Below the pieces are notes generated by a model. That model ran no database searches and was not told the origin of the DNA. It worked only from the letters and a program-made list of their open reading frames with translations. A DNA stretch of 64,000 nucleotides from Diplosphaera chodatii (taxonomy: Eukaryota; Chlorophyta; Trebouxiophyceae; Prasiolales; Stichococcaceae), in NCBI GenBank assembly GCA_032358165.1, contig JAALGY010000041.1, forward strand, positions 1,240,001 through 1,304,000, written 5' to 3'. A program made the position numbers and the translations under genes. Shown piece by piece: positions 48,001 through 57,648 of this stretch. Within the stretch, counting starts at the first letter, position 1. Each line of letters begins with the position of its first letter.

Positions 48001-51000
48001 TGCAATGCCACCTGAATGAAGGCCGCCTGGTGGTGCAGCTGCTGCCGCAGCGCTTGGATCTGTGCCCGCAACGATGTGGCCTCTCCCGACCGATCCTCGT
48101 TCACACGCACCTGCAATGTTGCCAAACAACAGACTCTGCAGCATCGCTCGACACTTCGTCACCCTTGCATTGGATGTCGTGCTGCCAGCAGGTCCTTCTG
48201 AGGCCGCAAGGAGTTACCTTGTTGACGATGTTCTTTGCACGCCTCGCAAATGCCAGCGTGTGGGCGGTTTGACTAGCATGCTCATCTTCCGCGCTGACAC
48301 TCGCAATGATGACCGCCTTGCAGTTGCCACCAATCGAGTCCTGCTCCCCAAGAGCAGACACACTTGGATCAGCCTTAGTCGCAGAGGAGTCGTGCATTTC
48401 GTTACTTAATCGTGGTTGTTTGCTGGAAGTGGAATACTTCCCATCACTGTAGTGTACAGCAACGAACCAGACCTTCAGCAGGTGCGTCAGCTTCGAGTCG
48501 CGGTAAGGCACATGACTGGAACCAGCGCCCTGCTCAGTCAGCGCCTTGATGACGCGCCCCAGGCTCGATAGCGAGCCGTTGATCTTCTTGGCCTCCTGCA
48601 GTCGGTGCCCCGATGTGTCCGCCTCCTTTTGGCGCTCGCTGCCTGCACCAGATGCTCATCGCTTGCGTGACCAGCTGATTCAGGCGGCATCAGTGGCAGC
48701 CAGCGCAAACCAGGCGTGTGAAGTGCAAAGCACTCATAGCACACGACCCATGAGTGCAGTGTCATGCTTGTTAGCGTGTCTTGCAACCTCCACGCTGGCA
48801 GCATGTGCTGGTGCACAGTTAAGCGCCTGTTGTATGCGCATAGCCTGTAAAGGGTACTGGGCAGTCTGATGGATGTGCAGTGCATGCACCAGTGTCAACT
48901 AAGCCACATCAACCACCTGCAAGATCGACAAGTGTGAGCGTAGGCGACAGCGCCTGCAGCATCCCGCCCTGCAGCACATGCAGCGTGATGTCCGCCGCAA
49001 AGATGCAATGCGAGCGGCTCGACACTGCGTTTGCCTTGGTCGCCTGCGTCTGTCGGCCACGCAAACCACGCTGCAGCAGCTCCACGGCTTCATCGGCTGC
49101 AGTGCATTAACCAACGTTTAGCTTGGATGCTGCTTGAGTGCGAATGGCATTGAGCCGTCCCGTGTGCTCATGAAGAGGCACACCCACCATTGCTGGCTAC
49201 AACTGTGAACTCCGACAAGTTTGTTCGCAAGTCCCTCACCATTTGACACCTCGATGCTGCTGCGCTTGCCCACAAAGACACCCTTGACTGTCTCGTGGAT
49301 GACCAAGTTGTTCCGCTTTGCATCCAGAAGGTCACTGCATGCAGGGCATTTGCACTGTAGCATTTGGTCACCCAATACGTGACAGACCTATTGCAAGGGT
49401 GTGGTTCACTGCGCTGGGCACCACCTGAGCGTTTCGTTGTACAGTTCCAGAAATGAGCACCGCACAGTGCCCGAGATGAGCCTCCCGCTGGCCTGCGATG
49501 GGAATTCATTCCGGCTGGCCACACTTGAATGGCAGGTGCAATCATGCACTGCTCAATCACCTACCGCTCTGGCATGCCTGCACCTGCTGTGCTTGCATCT
49601 CGGCAAAGAGGCGCTCAAAGATCCGCGGTGCAAGTCCCGCGTCTGCAGACAGACTGCCGGGCGCGGCAGTCACATCCCCCAGCATGGTGTGCGTCTTGCC
49701 TGCCACGAAGGGACAATGGTTTACCACGGGGCTGTTTGCCGCATGCACATGTTGTGTGCGTAGGGCAGTCCCTACAGCTCTCACCCGAGGATGTGGCGCC
49801 ATACGCCAACACACATGAGTTGAACCCCGCAAGGACGTTTGCTACAATGGGCCGCCCCACGACTGCAGTGGACAGGCCCCAAACTCAATGTGCCACAATG
49901 CAACCAGATGTGGGGTTGCACATGCGCAGCTCGAGATGCAGCCTCACGCATCTAGACTCACCCTTGAACACCCGCTCCTGCGTGCTAGTGGGTGGGAACA
50001 CATGGTCGAAGGTGTGCCCAACCGGCTCTCCCTTTGTATCTGACGGTTTTGCTGCCTTGAGCGGTGTGGCATAGGTTGCTGCTGCTGATGGCAGCAGCCA
50101 CAGCCTGTTGCTCCTGGCGCCGTCCAAGTCAATGCACGCGGTAGGCACGCCTTTTGCAACACGGAATGCACACGTCAGGTGTCGCCATATGCAGAGTACG
50201 GCAATCCAGACCGTGTGCAGGAGGTATGCATCGTCAACAGAATGCAGAGTGTTCACCGCTCCCGGGTGCTGTCTGCGGCCGCACTCGACAGCAGACCTAC
50301 GTTTAGAGGGCCACAGCTGGGTTTGTTACTGCCAGATAGTGCACCGCATTGAGCAAGTGGTCCCGGCAAGCGTCAGAAGCACGTGCCTTGACGTTCTCGC
50401 ATTCTGTGTCAGCACCGCCCACCCACAGAGGCAATGGGCTGTGGGCACTGGGCGAGACCTGCAGCATCTGGCATGCAGCCTTGATTCATTCAAGTCCCGC
50501 ACGACTGCATCGCAACCGACGTTACATGCAACAGTCGTCTGGAGGAGTGTATTATGAAGCACACCGTAGGGCCTTCCGTGGGAGTCACCACACCAGGCGT
50601 GCACCACCGCTGCACACATAGCCCAAGCCGCGTCAGTGCTCATGCGTAACGGTGACACACACTCCATAGGCTTCTTACACATTGTTGCGCTCACCGTCTG
50701 TGGCGTGCACACTGGCTGCTTGCAAACCGCATTGGGTGTCTGCAGCAGCTGCAGCGGCATGCGCTCTTCGACAGCTTTACCAGCCAGTGGTGTTCCTGCA
50801 GTATAGCATTGTGTCACCGAAGCCAGTTTGACATGGTTCAATACTGTACCGCGGCCCTTGATGGCAGTGCTCTTCGGTCACCTGCCGCGCCAGTGCCTGC
50901 TGATGCCGGAGTCCCCATGCCGGAGGTTACGCGCCGTGCTAATTGATGATACCCATATCCTGAGGAGCTCTGCTGTTTCCGCGTGTGCCTGGTTCACCCC

Positions 51001-51215
51001 TTCACCGACCACACCGTCAAATGCGTGTTGCGTCCGTCGGGATTGTTGACATCCTATTCACATCGACGGGCTTCCGGCGGTGCACACCACCACTTGCGGG
51101 TGCACCGACCACTGTAGTCCACTGACAAGAGTCCTGCAGTGGCCGGCGTACTGCTGTCCTGCGTCTGCAGCAGTAAAGTTGGGCAATGCACTGGCGATCT
51201 TGGCTGAGCTGTCAT
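39013..51215 (-). CDS. Very large kinesin-12-type motor with long coiled coil
   Basis: Microtubule motor with an N-terminal motor domain. The proposed start at 51215 (MTAQPRSPVHCP) leads to a Thr/Pro-rich exon near 50795 and then to the motor core. Motor landmarks, each on its own exon, are VCCRVRPQTAPG (about 50290), FDHVFPPTSTQERVF, NVLAGFNSCVLAYGATSSG with AGKTHTMLGD (P-loop, split by an intron), RCSFLELYNETL and DLLDAKRNNLVIHE. They continue with KANAVSSRSHCIF (switch I), LTLVDLAGSERQK (switch II), HVPYRDSKLTHLL and TLAFARRAKNIVNK (about 48220). The neck VRVNEDRSGEATSLRAQIQA is of the kinesin-12 (KIF15/PAKRP/POK) type. About 9 kb of further exons, nearly all Ala/Glu/Gln/Arg-rich heptad sequence, end MREEYRALVRSSRSSSRS. 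Kinesin-12 members act in spindle and phragmoplast organisation. The region 50700-50410 and several coiled-coil borders are unresolved. Confidence 0.87.
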
Positions 51216-51643
51216 TTTGCCACTCAAACAGCGGTGGAATTTCGGCGGCAGCCAAAGGAGTTGGGCCCCAATGCACTTTTGCAAAGAGCAGAAAACTTGC
51301 AGTCAGCAGCTATGTAACCGTTGTAGCAAGCACACGCTTTCTGAGCTTGTCAATCAGAGATCCTGCAACATAGGGTATGGTTTGCCTTCATCGCGGAGGT
51401 GCTCAAATTGTTGCAAGCGCATGCAAGCATTAGTCCAACAATGACACTACGTGTAGTTCTATGTTTAACGCTGAGTGCCATCACAGCCACTCGATGTACA
51501 AATAAGCATACACAAGCATCCAGACGCATTGCAGTGCTGGGCCTCTTCTCGCCTGAAGTGCAGCACCACTACCAAAAGAAGGGTCTCAACCGCAACCTCG
51601 TGCACTCAGGTTGCTTCGCTCGGGCTGCGGGTCGATCAATGCT
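51216..51643. other. CYP51 3' flank and kinesin upstream region
   Basis: About 430 bases between the CYP51 stop and the proposed kinesin start, both on the minus strand. It should hold the CYP51 3' UTR and the kinesin promoter; if the kinesin start is misplaced, an exon may hide here. No domain-bearing frame is visible. Confidence 0.4.
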
Positions 51644-54587
51644 CTATAACAGCTTACGCCGGCGGTAGCGGATGCGGCCGGACTTAGGTCCCACCACCAT
51701 GGACTGATAGTCCGCCTCGGGCAAGGGGTCCACCAGCTCCATGTCGAAGTTCCGCATCAGCACACTCCAGATTGCCTGCGCAGGTTTGACTTGCCGTGAG
51801 TCAACCAATGGTGACGGCTGCCAGTAGCTCGACGCTGGCAGAGCTCTACAGTGACCTTGGTGCTGGCGGAGGGAGACATGAAAGCAGCCGTCAGACTGAG
51901 CCGCACCTTGATTTGAAGGTATGCAAAGTTCTGGCCCAAGCAGCCATGGCGGCCGCCGCCAAAGCCGATGTACGAGAACGGCTTGGCCTTGTCCTCCTCG
52001 CGTGGCGGGGCATAACGATCTGGCTGAAATGCGTCTGGCTGCGAAAACAATGCTGGTAGCCGGTGGGCAAATGCTGGCGATGCTGCCACGATGTTGCCCT
52101 GCCATCCACACGCACAGTGCTGAAAAGTTGCAGATGTGCAGTACCTTGCTCCTATTCAGGCCAATGGCATCTATGGCCAACACCAATTGGATGAACAGTC
52201 ACCTTGGGGATGACAAACTGCCGTCCTTTTGAATCTGTAACTGAGAACGTTTCCTTGACATAGCGCATCAGCATGATGAGCGGCGGGAACAGGCGCAGCG
52301 CCTCCTGAATGTTCCGGTGCAATACCTGCGGGGCAGAGTGTGACATGGTGACCCTGCAGTGAGCGACTTGATGTTTGCACGGCAGGCGCATGTGTTGCTG
52401 CCATCGGCTGCACACATGCGGTGCTATCAGAGGTTCACCTCCATGGACTGGAGCGCCTCCATGCTCAGCTCTGTGCCGTGCGTGGCGACGACTTTGCGCT
52501 GCTCCTCCAGTGCTTCCGCCCAGTTCTTGTCCTGATTTGCAAGTTGATCACCTCACACTATGACATTCAGGTACTGCCTGACGGTCAAAGGTGTCAGGAT
52601 CATCAGAGCATGAGAGGGCCACGATGGTCATAGTGAACTAGTAGGCCAGGATTGGCTTGGTAATATTGTGCTCACCTTGGTGTCCAGCATCTGGTAGCCG
52701 GTCCAGGAGGAGGTGATGGAGCTGGTGTGCTGGCCCGCAAACAACGTGGCAATCAAGAAGCCCGAGATCTCCTCGTCATTCGTGGCTCGCCCGCCGTACA
52801 CCTTTGTGTACCTGCCGCGTTTGCCAGTCGAGCTTCCCACCAGCACGACAAGAGGCGAATCCAGCAGGAACGGCAGCATTGTGGTAAATAAATGTCTTCG
52901 TTGCCTCTTATATCAGACTTCAAAAGCAGCAACAGACAGAGAATATCAGACCTCGAGTCGATGAAGGTCTGCAGAACATCGTTGCCCGTCTCGCCCGAGG
53001 CGCGCCGCCGCTGCACCACCTTGCTGAACAGCCGCGCCAGCTCCTTCCGCGCCCTGCACGCAGCTATGCGGGAAAAGTGAGGGACGACCTGGGCCATACA
53101 GCTCCCGTCACCTCTGCGGAGGACCTGCGGTTGACAATGTGCAAGCGGTTCCCTCATCATGATGAGCATCCAACGCTACATAAGCACATCCCATGTCCAC
53201 AACGTTGTCGACAGCAAGCAAGGAGAGCAGCTCACGCATCGCGCTTGCGGTGCGGCGCCGTCGGGAGGTATGGGAACATGACCGAGATGGGCCGCATGCC
53301 ATCATCCAGGTCGTGCAGCAGGGTGGACACCTCCTCGAACATCTCCTCCCTTACTTCCCGCCCTGTGGCCAGCCACAACAGGTGGCATTCAGCTATGCCG
53401 GCCAACCAGGCCTGGCTGCAGCCTATGGCATATGGCCCTGCTGCAGTGCAGCAAATGTCTGGGAGCTACTATCAGATGGTCACCCATTAGGCAGCATTAC
53501 GCATGCCCTAGTGCTGTCAGCGAAACGCCCAGTTGGTTCTGCGCTCCCTCTGAAACACGACCGCCACTAGTAGACGGCAGTGGGATTAACGGGAGCGCGC
53601 GCTGTTGTTGGACTGCACTAGTCCCAGGAGGTAGCGCACTCACCCATGAGTGTGCGGCTGGCTGTGAGGATGATGAGCTCTGACAGCTCGTCCTTCAGGT
53701 CGACCGTGCCTGCATCGTCCCACTTCGCAAAGAATGCCTGTCCATGGTACACTTTGACAGGTCAGCCGTGCTTGGCCATCAACATGGGACAGGTATACCG
53801 GCATTGCACTGTTAATTGCTATCTGTGCTTCAACATCGGACATCATCCATCTCACCTCTGCCTCCTGAACAAAGAGCGGCACGTAGCTCTTCAGCTTGTC
53901 TGTCTTCAAACTCTCTGCAAAGAAGCGAATTTGCTCTGTACGGACTGAAACGTCCACATCATATACAACCCCGGGGCCGAAGGTGGGCACATTGAACTTG
54001 TACACCTGTTGCAAGGGAGCTGTTGTTGTTACTGAGAGGCGCCAGGCGGTGTCAATTAAAACGCTTAACCTCATCGGCAGTGCTGGACACGGTGCACGGG
54101 CTGAGTCTTGCAGGCTATCACCTCTGTCTGGCTGAGCTGATCATCCCGCGCTTTGAAAAAGTGCGGCGTGGCATGTGGGCCAATCAAGAATGTGATGTTC
54201 TTGTGGAGAACCGGAACCGTAAACACCTCCCCAAACTTGCTGTAGCCCTCCCGCATCAGGATCATCGGCCCCTGCACGGCAGTCAGTCAATGGTGTCCAC
54301 ACATGTCAGCCACAGCCTGATCGGATCCGCATGCACACCCACAAGAGCAGCAGCCCTACCTTGGCAAATTTAAGTATGCCGCCGATGAAAGGCACGCCTT
54401 CGAAGGTCGGCGGCGCCTGTTTAGCGGTCAGCCGCACAAGGTAGCGGGTGAAAACTAGCATGCCGAGCAGGGATGAAATGGCCACCAACACTACCAGTGG
54501 CCTGGGCATGTCTGAGAATGCTGCATCCATGCCGCCGAGAACCCGTTGATCAACAGACCGTGCCCACGTCTCGTAGCTGTTTGCCAT
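51644..54587 (-). CDS. CYP51: Sterol 14-alpha-demethylase, cytochrome P450 CYP51
   Basis: ER-bound P450 that removes the 14-alpha-methyl group of obtusifoliol or a related sterol. The first exon (54587-54360) encodes a membrane anchor (PLVVLVAISSLLGMLVFTRY) and the hinge PPTFEGVPFIGGILKFAK. Then come GPMILMREGYSKFGEVFTVP and the substrate-recognition segment TFGPGVVYDV. The I-helix is EISGFLIATLFAGQHTSS, with the AGxHT motif of CYP51. The ExxR helix is EALRLFPPLIMLMRYVKE, and the haem loop FSYIGFGGGRHGCLGQNFA holds the axial Cys. The end WSVLMRNFDMELVDPLPEAD leads to a basic tail. All CYP51 landmarks are present in order. The gene has about nine exons; I did not fix each border. Confidence 0.94.
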
Positions 54588-55378
54588 TGCAAGTCCGACG
54601 GCTCGGCTTGCCTCGGCTCAGCTCAGATCATCCGCCCACCTTGACATCCCGCAGTGCCGGCGCAGGTTGCTGGCAAAACACGTGTGTCCAACGATCAAGG
54701 AACGTCTACAGTAGGATATTACGCCTTCGTGCAAGTGTACATGCCTCTGCCGCATATGGCTGCCATCAAACTTGGTTGTGGCAGCGCTGCAGGGCAGGGA
54801 AGAGTGCAGTGGGGAACCGGTGCTATGAGCGTCCATCACTTCCCAGCACAGCAGCGCAGCAGCTAAATCAGGTCAAGATGCAAGGGATATAACTCTATAA
54901 TCGTCCCGGCTGTTGAAAGCGCGCCGCGAGGCGCCGCACCACATGCAGTGCATTCCACACAGTTTACACGCCACTCCTGACTAAATCGACCACGCTGAGC
55001 CGCGCGGCACGTCGCGCTTGCGTCTCAGCGGGCTAGAAACGCTCACACGGGTGTCATCGCGACAACGCTTTGCTTAGGGTTTAGGGTTTAGGCGGCATTA
55101 TTACTGCTATTTCCCTTGCTTCTTGACCTTCTTTAGGAGCCCCGGCACAGCAGCACCCCACCAAGCCACCATGCGGTGGCATTCCTGTCAGTGGCATCCC
55201 GCAGCGTGCAGGTGCAGAGTATGCGTCAGTGCCCACGTCTGATATCTCCGTGTGCAACCTTTCGAAGTCTGATCTATTCATTCGCACATTCAAGCCCATG
55301 TGATCTTCGTGAGTTTACATAACACAGCACCGGGATAGTCACACGCTGGCACCGTGCCGTTGACAAGGCTGCGGCATC
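54588..55378. promoter_or_regulatory. Divergent CYP51/VPS37 intergenic region
   Basis: About 790 bases between divergent start codons. Apart from the TTTAGGG-type repeat at 55074-55092 it shows no gene. The small open frames have no recognisable product. Confidence 0.5.
55074..55092 (+). repeat. Short interstitial telomere-type repeat
   Basis: The sequence is TTAGGG-TTTAGGG-TTTAGG, about 2.7 units of the plant and Chlorella-type telomere repeat, without degeneration. It lies about 290 bases upstream of the VPS37 start. Read on the minus strand it contains AAACCCTAA, the plant telo-box promoter element, so it could be regulatory rather than a telomere relic. Confidence 0.9.
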
Positions 55379-57393
55379 ATGTACCCTAGAACAGCATCAC
55401 CCCATGCATCCTATCCCTCGGAGTATGTCTTGCCGGGTTACAAGGGCGCCACCCCTGAGCAGCTCAACATGCGCTTTGCACTGCCTTCCTGAAATGTAAC
55501 CACACGCTATCTGATGCATGCACTCTGCAGGACCAGGGAGCAACAGATTGCAACGCTGGTGTCACAGCTCCCGGGCTGTCATCCGCTCAATCGGGATCAG
55601 TGCGTACATGCCTGATGCCCTATTGGACACCGCTTGTGTGTCGGATGCATGCTGGTGTGTAATCGGCGCAGCAATCATGCATCGTCTGCGATGCAGGTCA
55701 TTGTTCGAGGTTGGACTGCGGCTGCGAGACAACCGCCAGACAGCGCTGCGGATCAGCCTGCCATCAAACTTTCCGCAGGTAAACCTCGCTCAAAGAACAA
55801 TATAAACCCTATGTCGGTGATTTGCTGTGGGCGACAACACCCACAGCTCGGATCAACCGTGCTGCCTGCAGAGCGGGCCGGGGCTGGCGGTGACGCACCC
55901 AACTCGGCACCCTTGGGTGGATGCCGCTGGGCGGCTGTCCTTCCCATCACTGCTGCACTGGGTGCCGTCGCAGTCCAGCCTTGCGGCAGTTGTCACAGAG
56001 GCGCTGTCGGAGTTGACCGGCATGCAGCATGCCGCTTCTCAGTTGGCACGGCCGTTCAGCTCAGGTGAATCCAGCGGTGGCCACCACGACACCTGCCTTG
56101 CACAACGTCAGAATTTGTGGCCCAGCCGTGAAGGTGTTTGCGCGAGCACCAGTCGCCATAGGAAGTCAGCGTTTGGTCGGCCAATACCGTTGACATCTGC
56201 TTTCCGGTTTTGATGCCGCATCTGCACCGTGCTGCCGTTGACAGATCGCACGGATCACTTTGGTGTCGAGTATCAAGCTGGCTGATTGGCCTGTGTAGGC
56301 CGCGCATCGCCGGCAGATGCTGCCACCAGCCAGCAGTCGGCCCAGCACGGCCAGGCGCAGCACCAGCAGCGGCAGCACTACCAGGATGCGGCGGTGCCCA
56401 GCAATATCCCAGCGCTGCACGGCATGTCCACGGAGCAGCTGCACCTGCTGCTTGTCGAGGAGCGTGCATACAGGTGAGCGTGCGGGTGGCCTGCATGCAA
56501 CCCGTGCCTCCTTGAACTCCAGTGGCAGCGTGAGCTCCTCATCAGCACCCGCATGTTCTTGGATCGACACTGCAGCAACACGTGATGGAACCGCATCCCA
56601 ATGGTGCGTAGGGATCTGCTGCACCAGCTGGCGGCGCAGTCAGACAGCGGCGCAGTACAGCGGCAGCTGCGACTTGGCAATGCTGACCTGGCAAATGCAA
56701 ACTTGGCCAAGGAAGCCGAGATCGCAGAGCTGCGCAACCAGATTGCCATCATCAGGTGCTCTTGCCCACAGTCGCAAGATCAGTGGGTGTGAGTTTGCTT
56801 GACAGCTTTCCTGGCACGGTCATGTCAGAGCGTGCAGCACCAAACGCAGCAGCTTTCCTGCAGGTCGTCGGAGTACGCACTCGCAAAGGAAGCCTTTGAT
56901 GAGAAGCAGGCGCGGCAGGCGGCTGTGCTGGACAAAGTTGCACCGCAGCAGCTCATTGCCGCGCTGGCCGCCTCGGCTGAGGCACTGGACGCCGAGTCAG
57001 AGGCGCTGAATGACAGGTGCAGGTCCTGCCACTTGTGTGGATATCATATCTGAGATCCATCACATGATGCCAGCGGTAGCAGGCGTCCTGACGCCGATCA
57101 GGCCGTGTCGATAGATGCGACTGGCGTCAACAAAGTACAGTCCTTCGCAGGGTGCTGCAGACATATCCAAGGGACTAATGCGCCTGATGTGCACAGGCTG
57201 CCTGTCTTCGTTCACATGCCCTTCTTCCAGGTTGCAAATGCGAAGTGTCGCTCGCTAGTTGTCATGCCTTCACTGCAGGTTCTGCAGCGGTGACCTGAGT
57301 GTCGAGGCATTCCAGCAGCAGCACCTGAAGCTTCGGCAGGCGTATCATGAGCGTGACATCAAGCGGCAGGCTGCAGAGCAGACGCTGTTGTGA
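55379..57393 (+). CDS. VPS37: ESCRT-I subunit VPS37
   Basis: Component of ESCRT-I, which sorts ubiquitinated membrane proteins into multivesicular bodies. The N-terminal half has a UEV-like fold segment, SLFEVGLRLRDNRQTALRIS followed by LPSNFPQ and THPTRHPWVDAAGRLSF, as in VPS37A and plant VPS37. The C-terminal half is the Mod(r) domain: MSTEQLHLLLVEERAYRDLL, ANLAKEAEIAELRNQIAIIR and VLDKVAPQQLIAALAASAEA. It closes with CSGDLSVEAFQQQHLKLRQA and a short helix. Acceptors at 55531, about 55699, about 56613 and about 57279 keep the frame. The first intron seems to lack a GT donor in the right phase; AT|GC at 55470 would fit (LNM|TREQQ), so exon 1 (MYPRTASPHASYPSEY) is the weakest part. A TGTAA motif follows at 57474-57478. 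Confidence 0.88.
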
Positions 57394-57473
57394 CGGTTTT
57401 ATTCAGTACGGTTTTCACATACATTCTTTGGGCTGTGAGTGCCGGCCTTTGTACCGGGTAATGTACAGTAGTG

Positions 57474-57478
57474 TGTAA
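57474..57478 (+). terminator. Candidate VPS37 poly(A) signal TGTAA
   Basis: TGTAA about 80 bases after the VPS37 stop and within the short convergent gap with the hydrolase gene. Confidence 0.5.
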
Positions 57479-57648
57479 CCTATTCGGTGTCATTTGATGA
57501 AGCAGATGCGTCAAGCATGCTCGAGTTCACATGGAGAGTAAAACCCTTTCTGAAGCTCGGTCTGATCAACATGCGAACCGCCAAAACCAGGTGCAACAGA
57601 GTGCTGAAAACACAGGTCTCATGCGACGTAAGCAGTCAGACATCTGCT

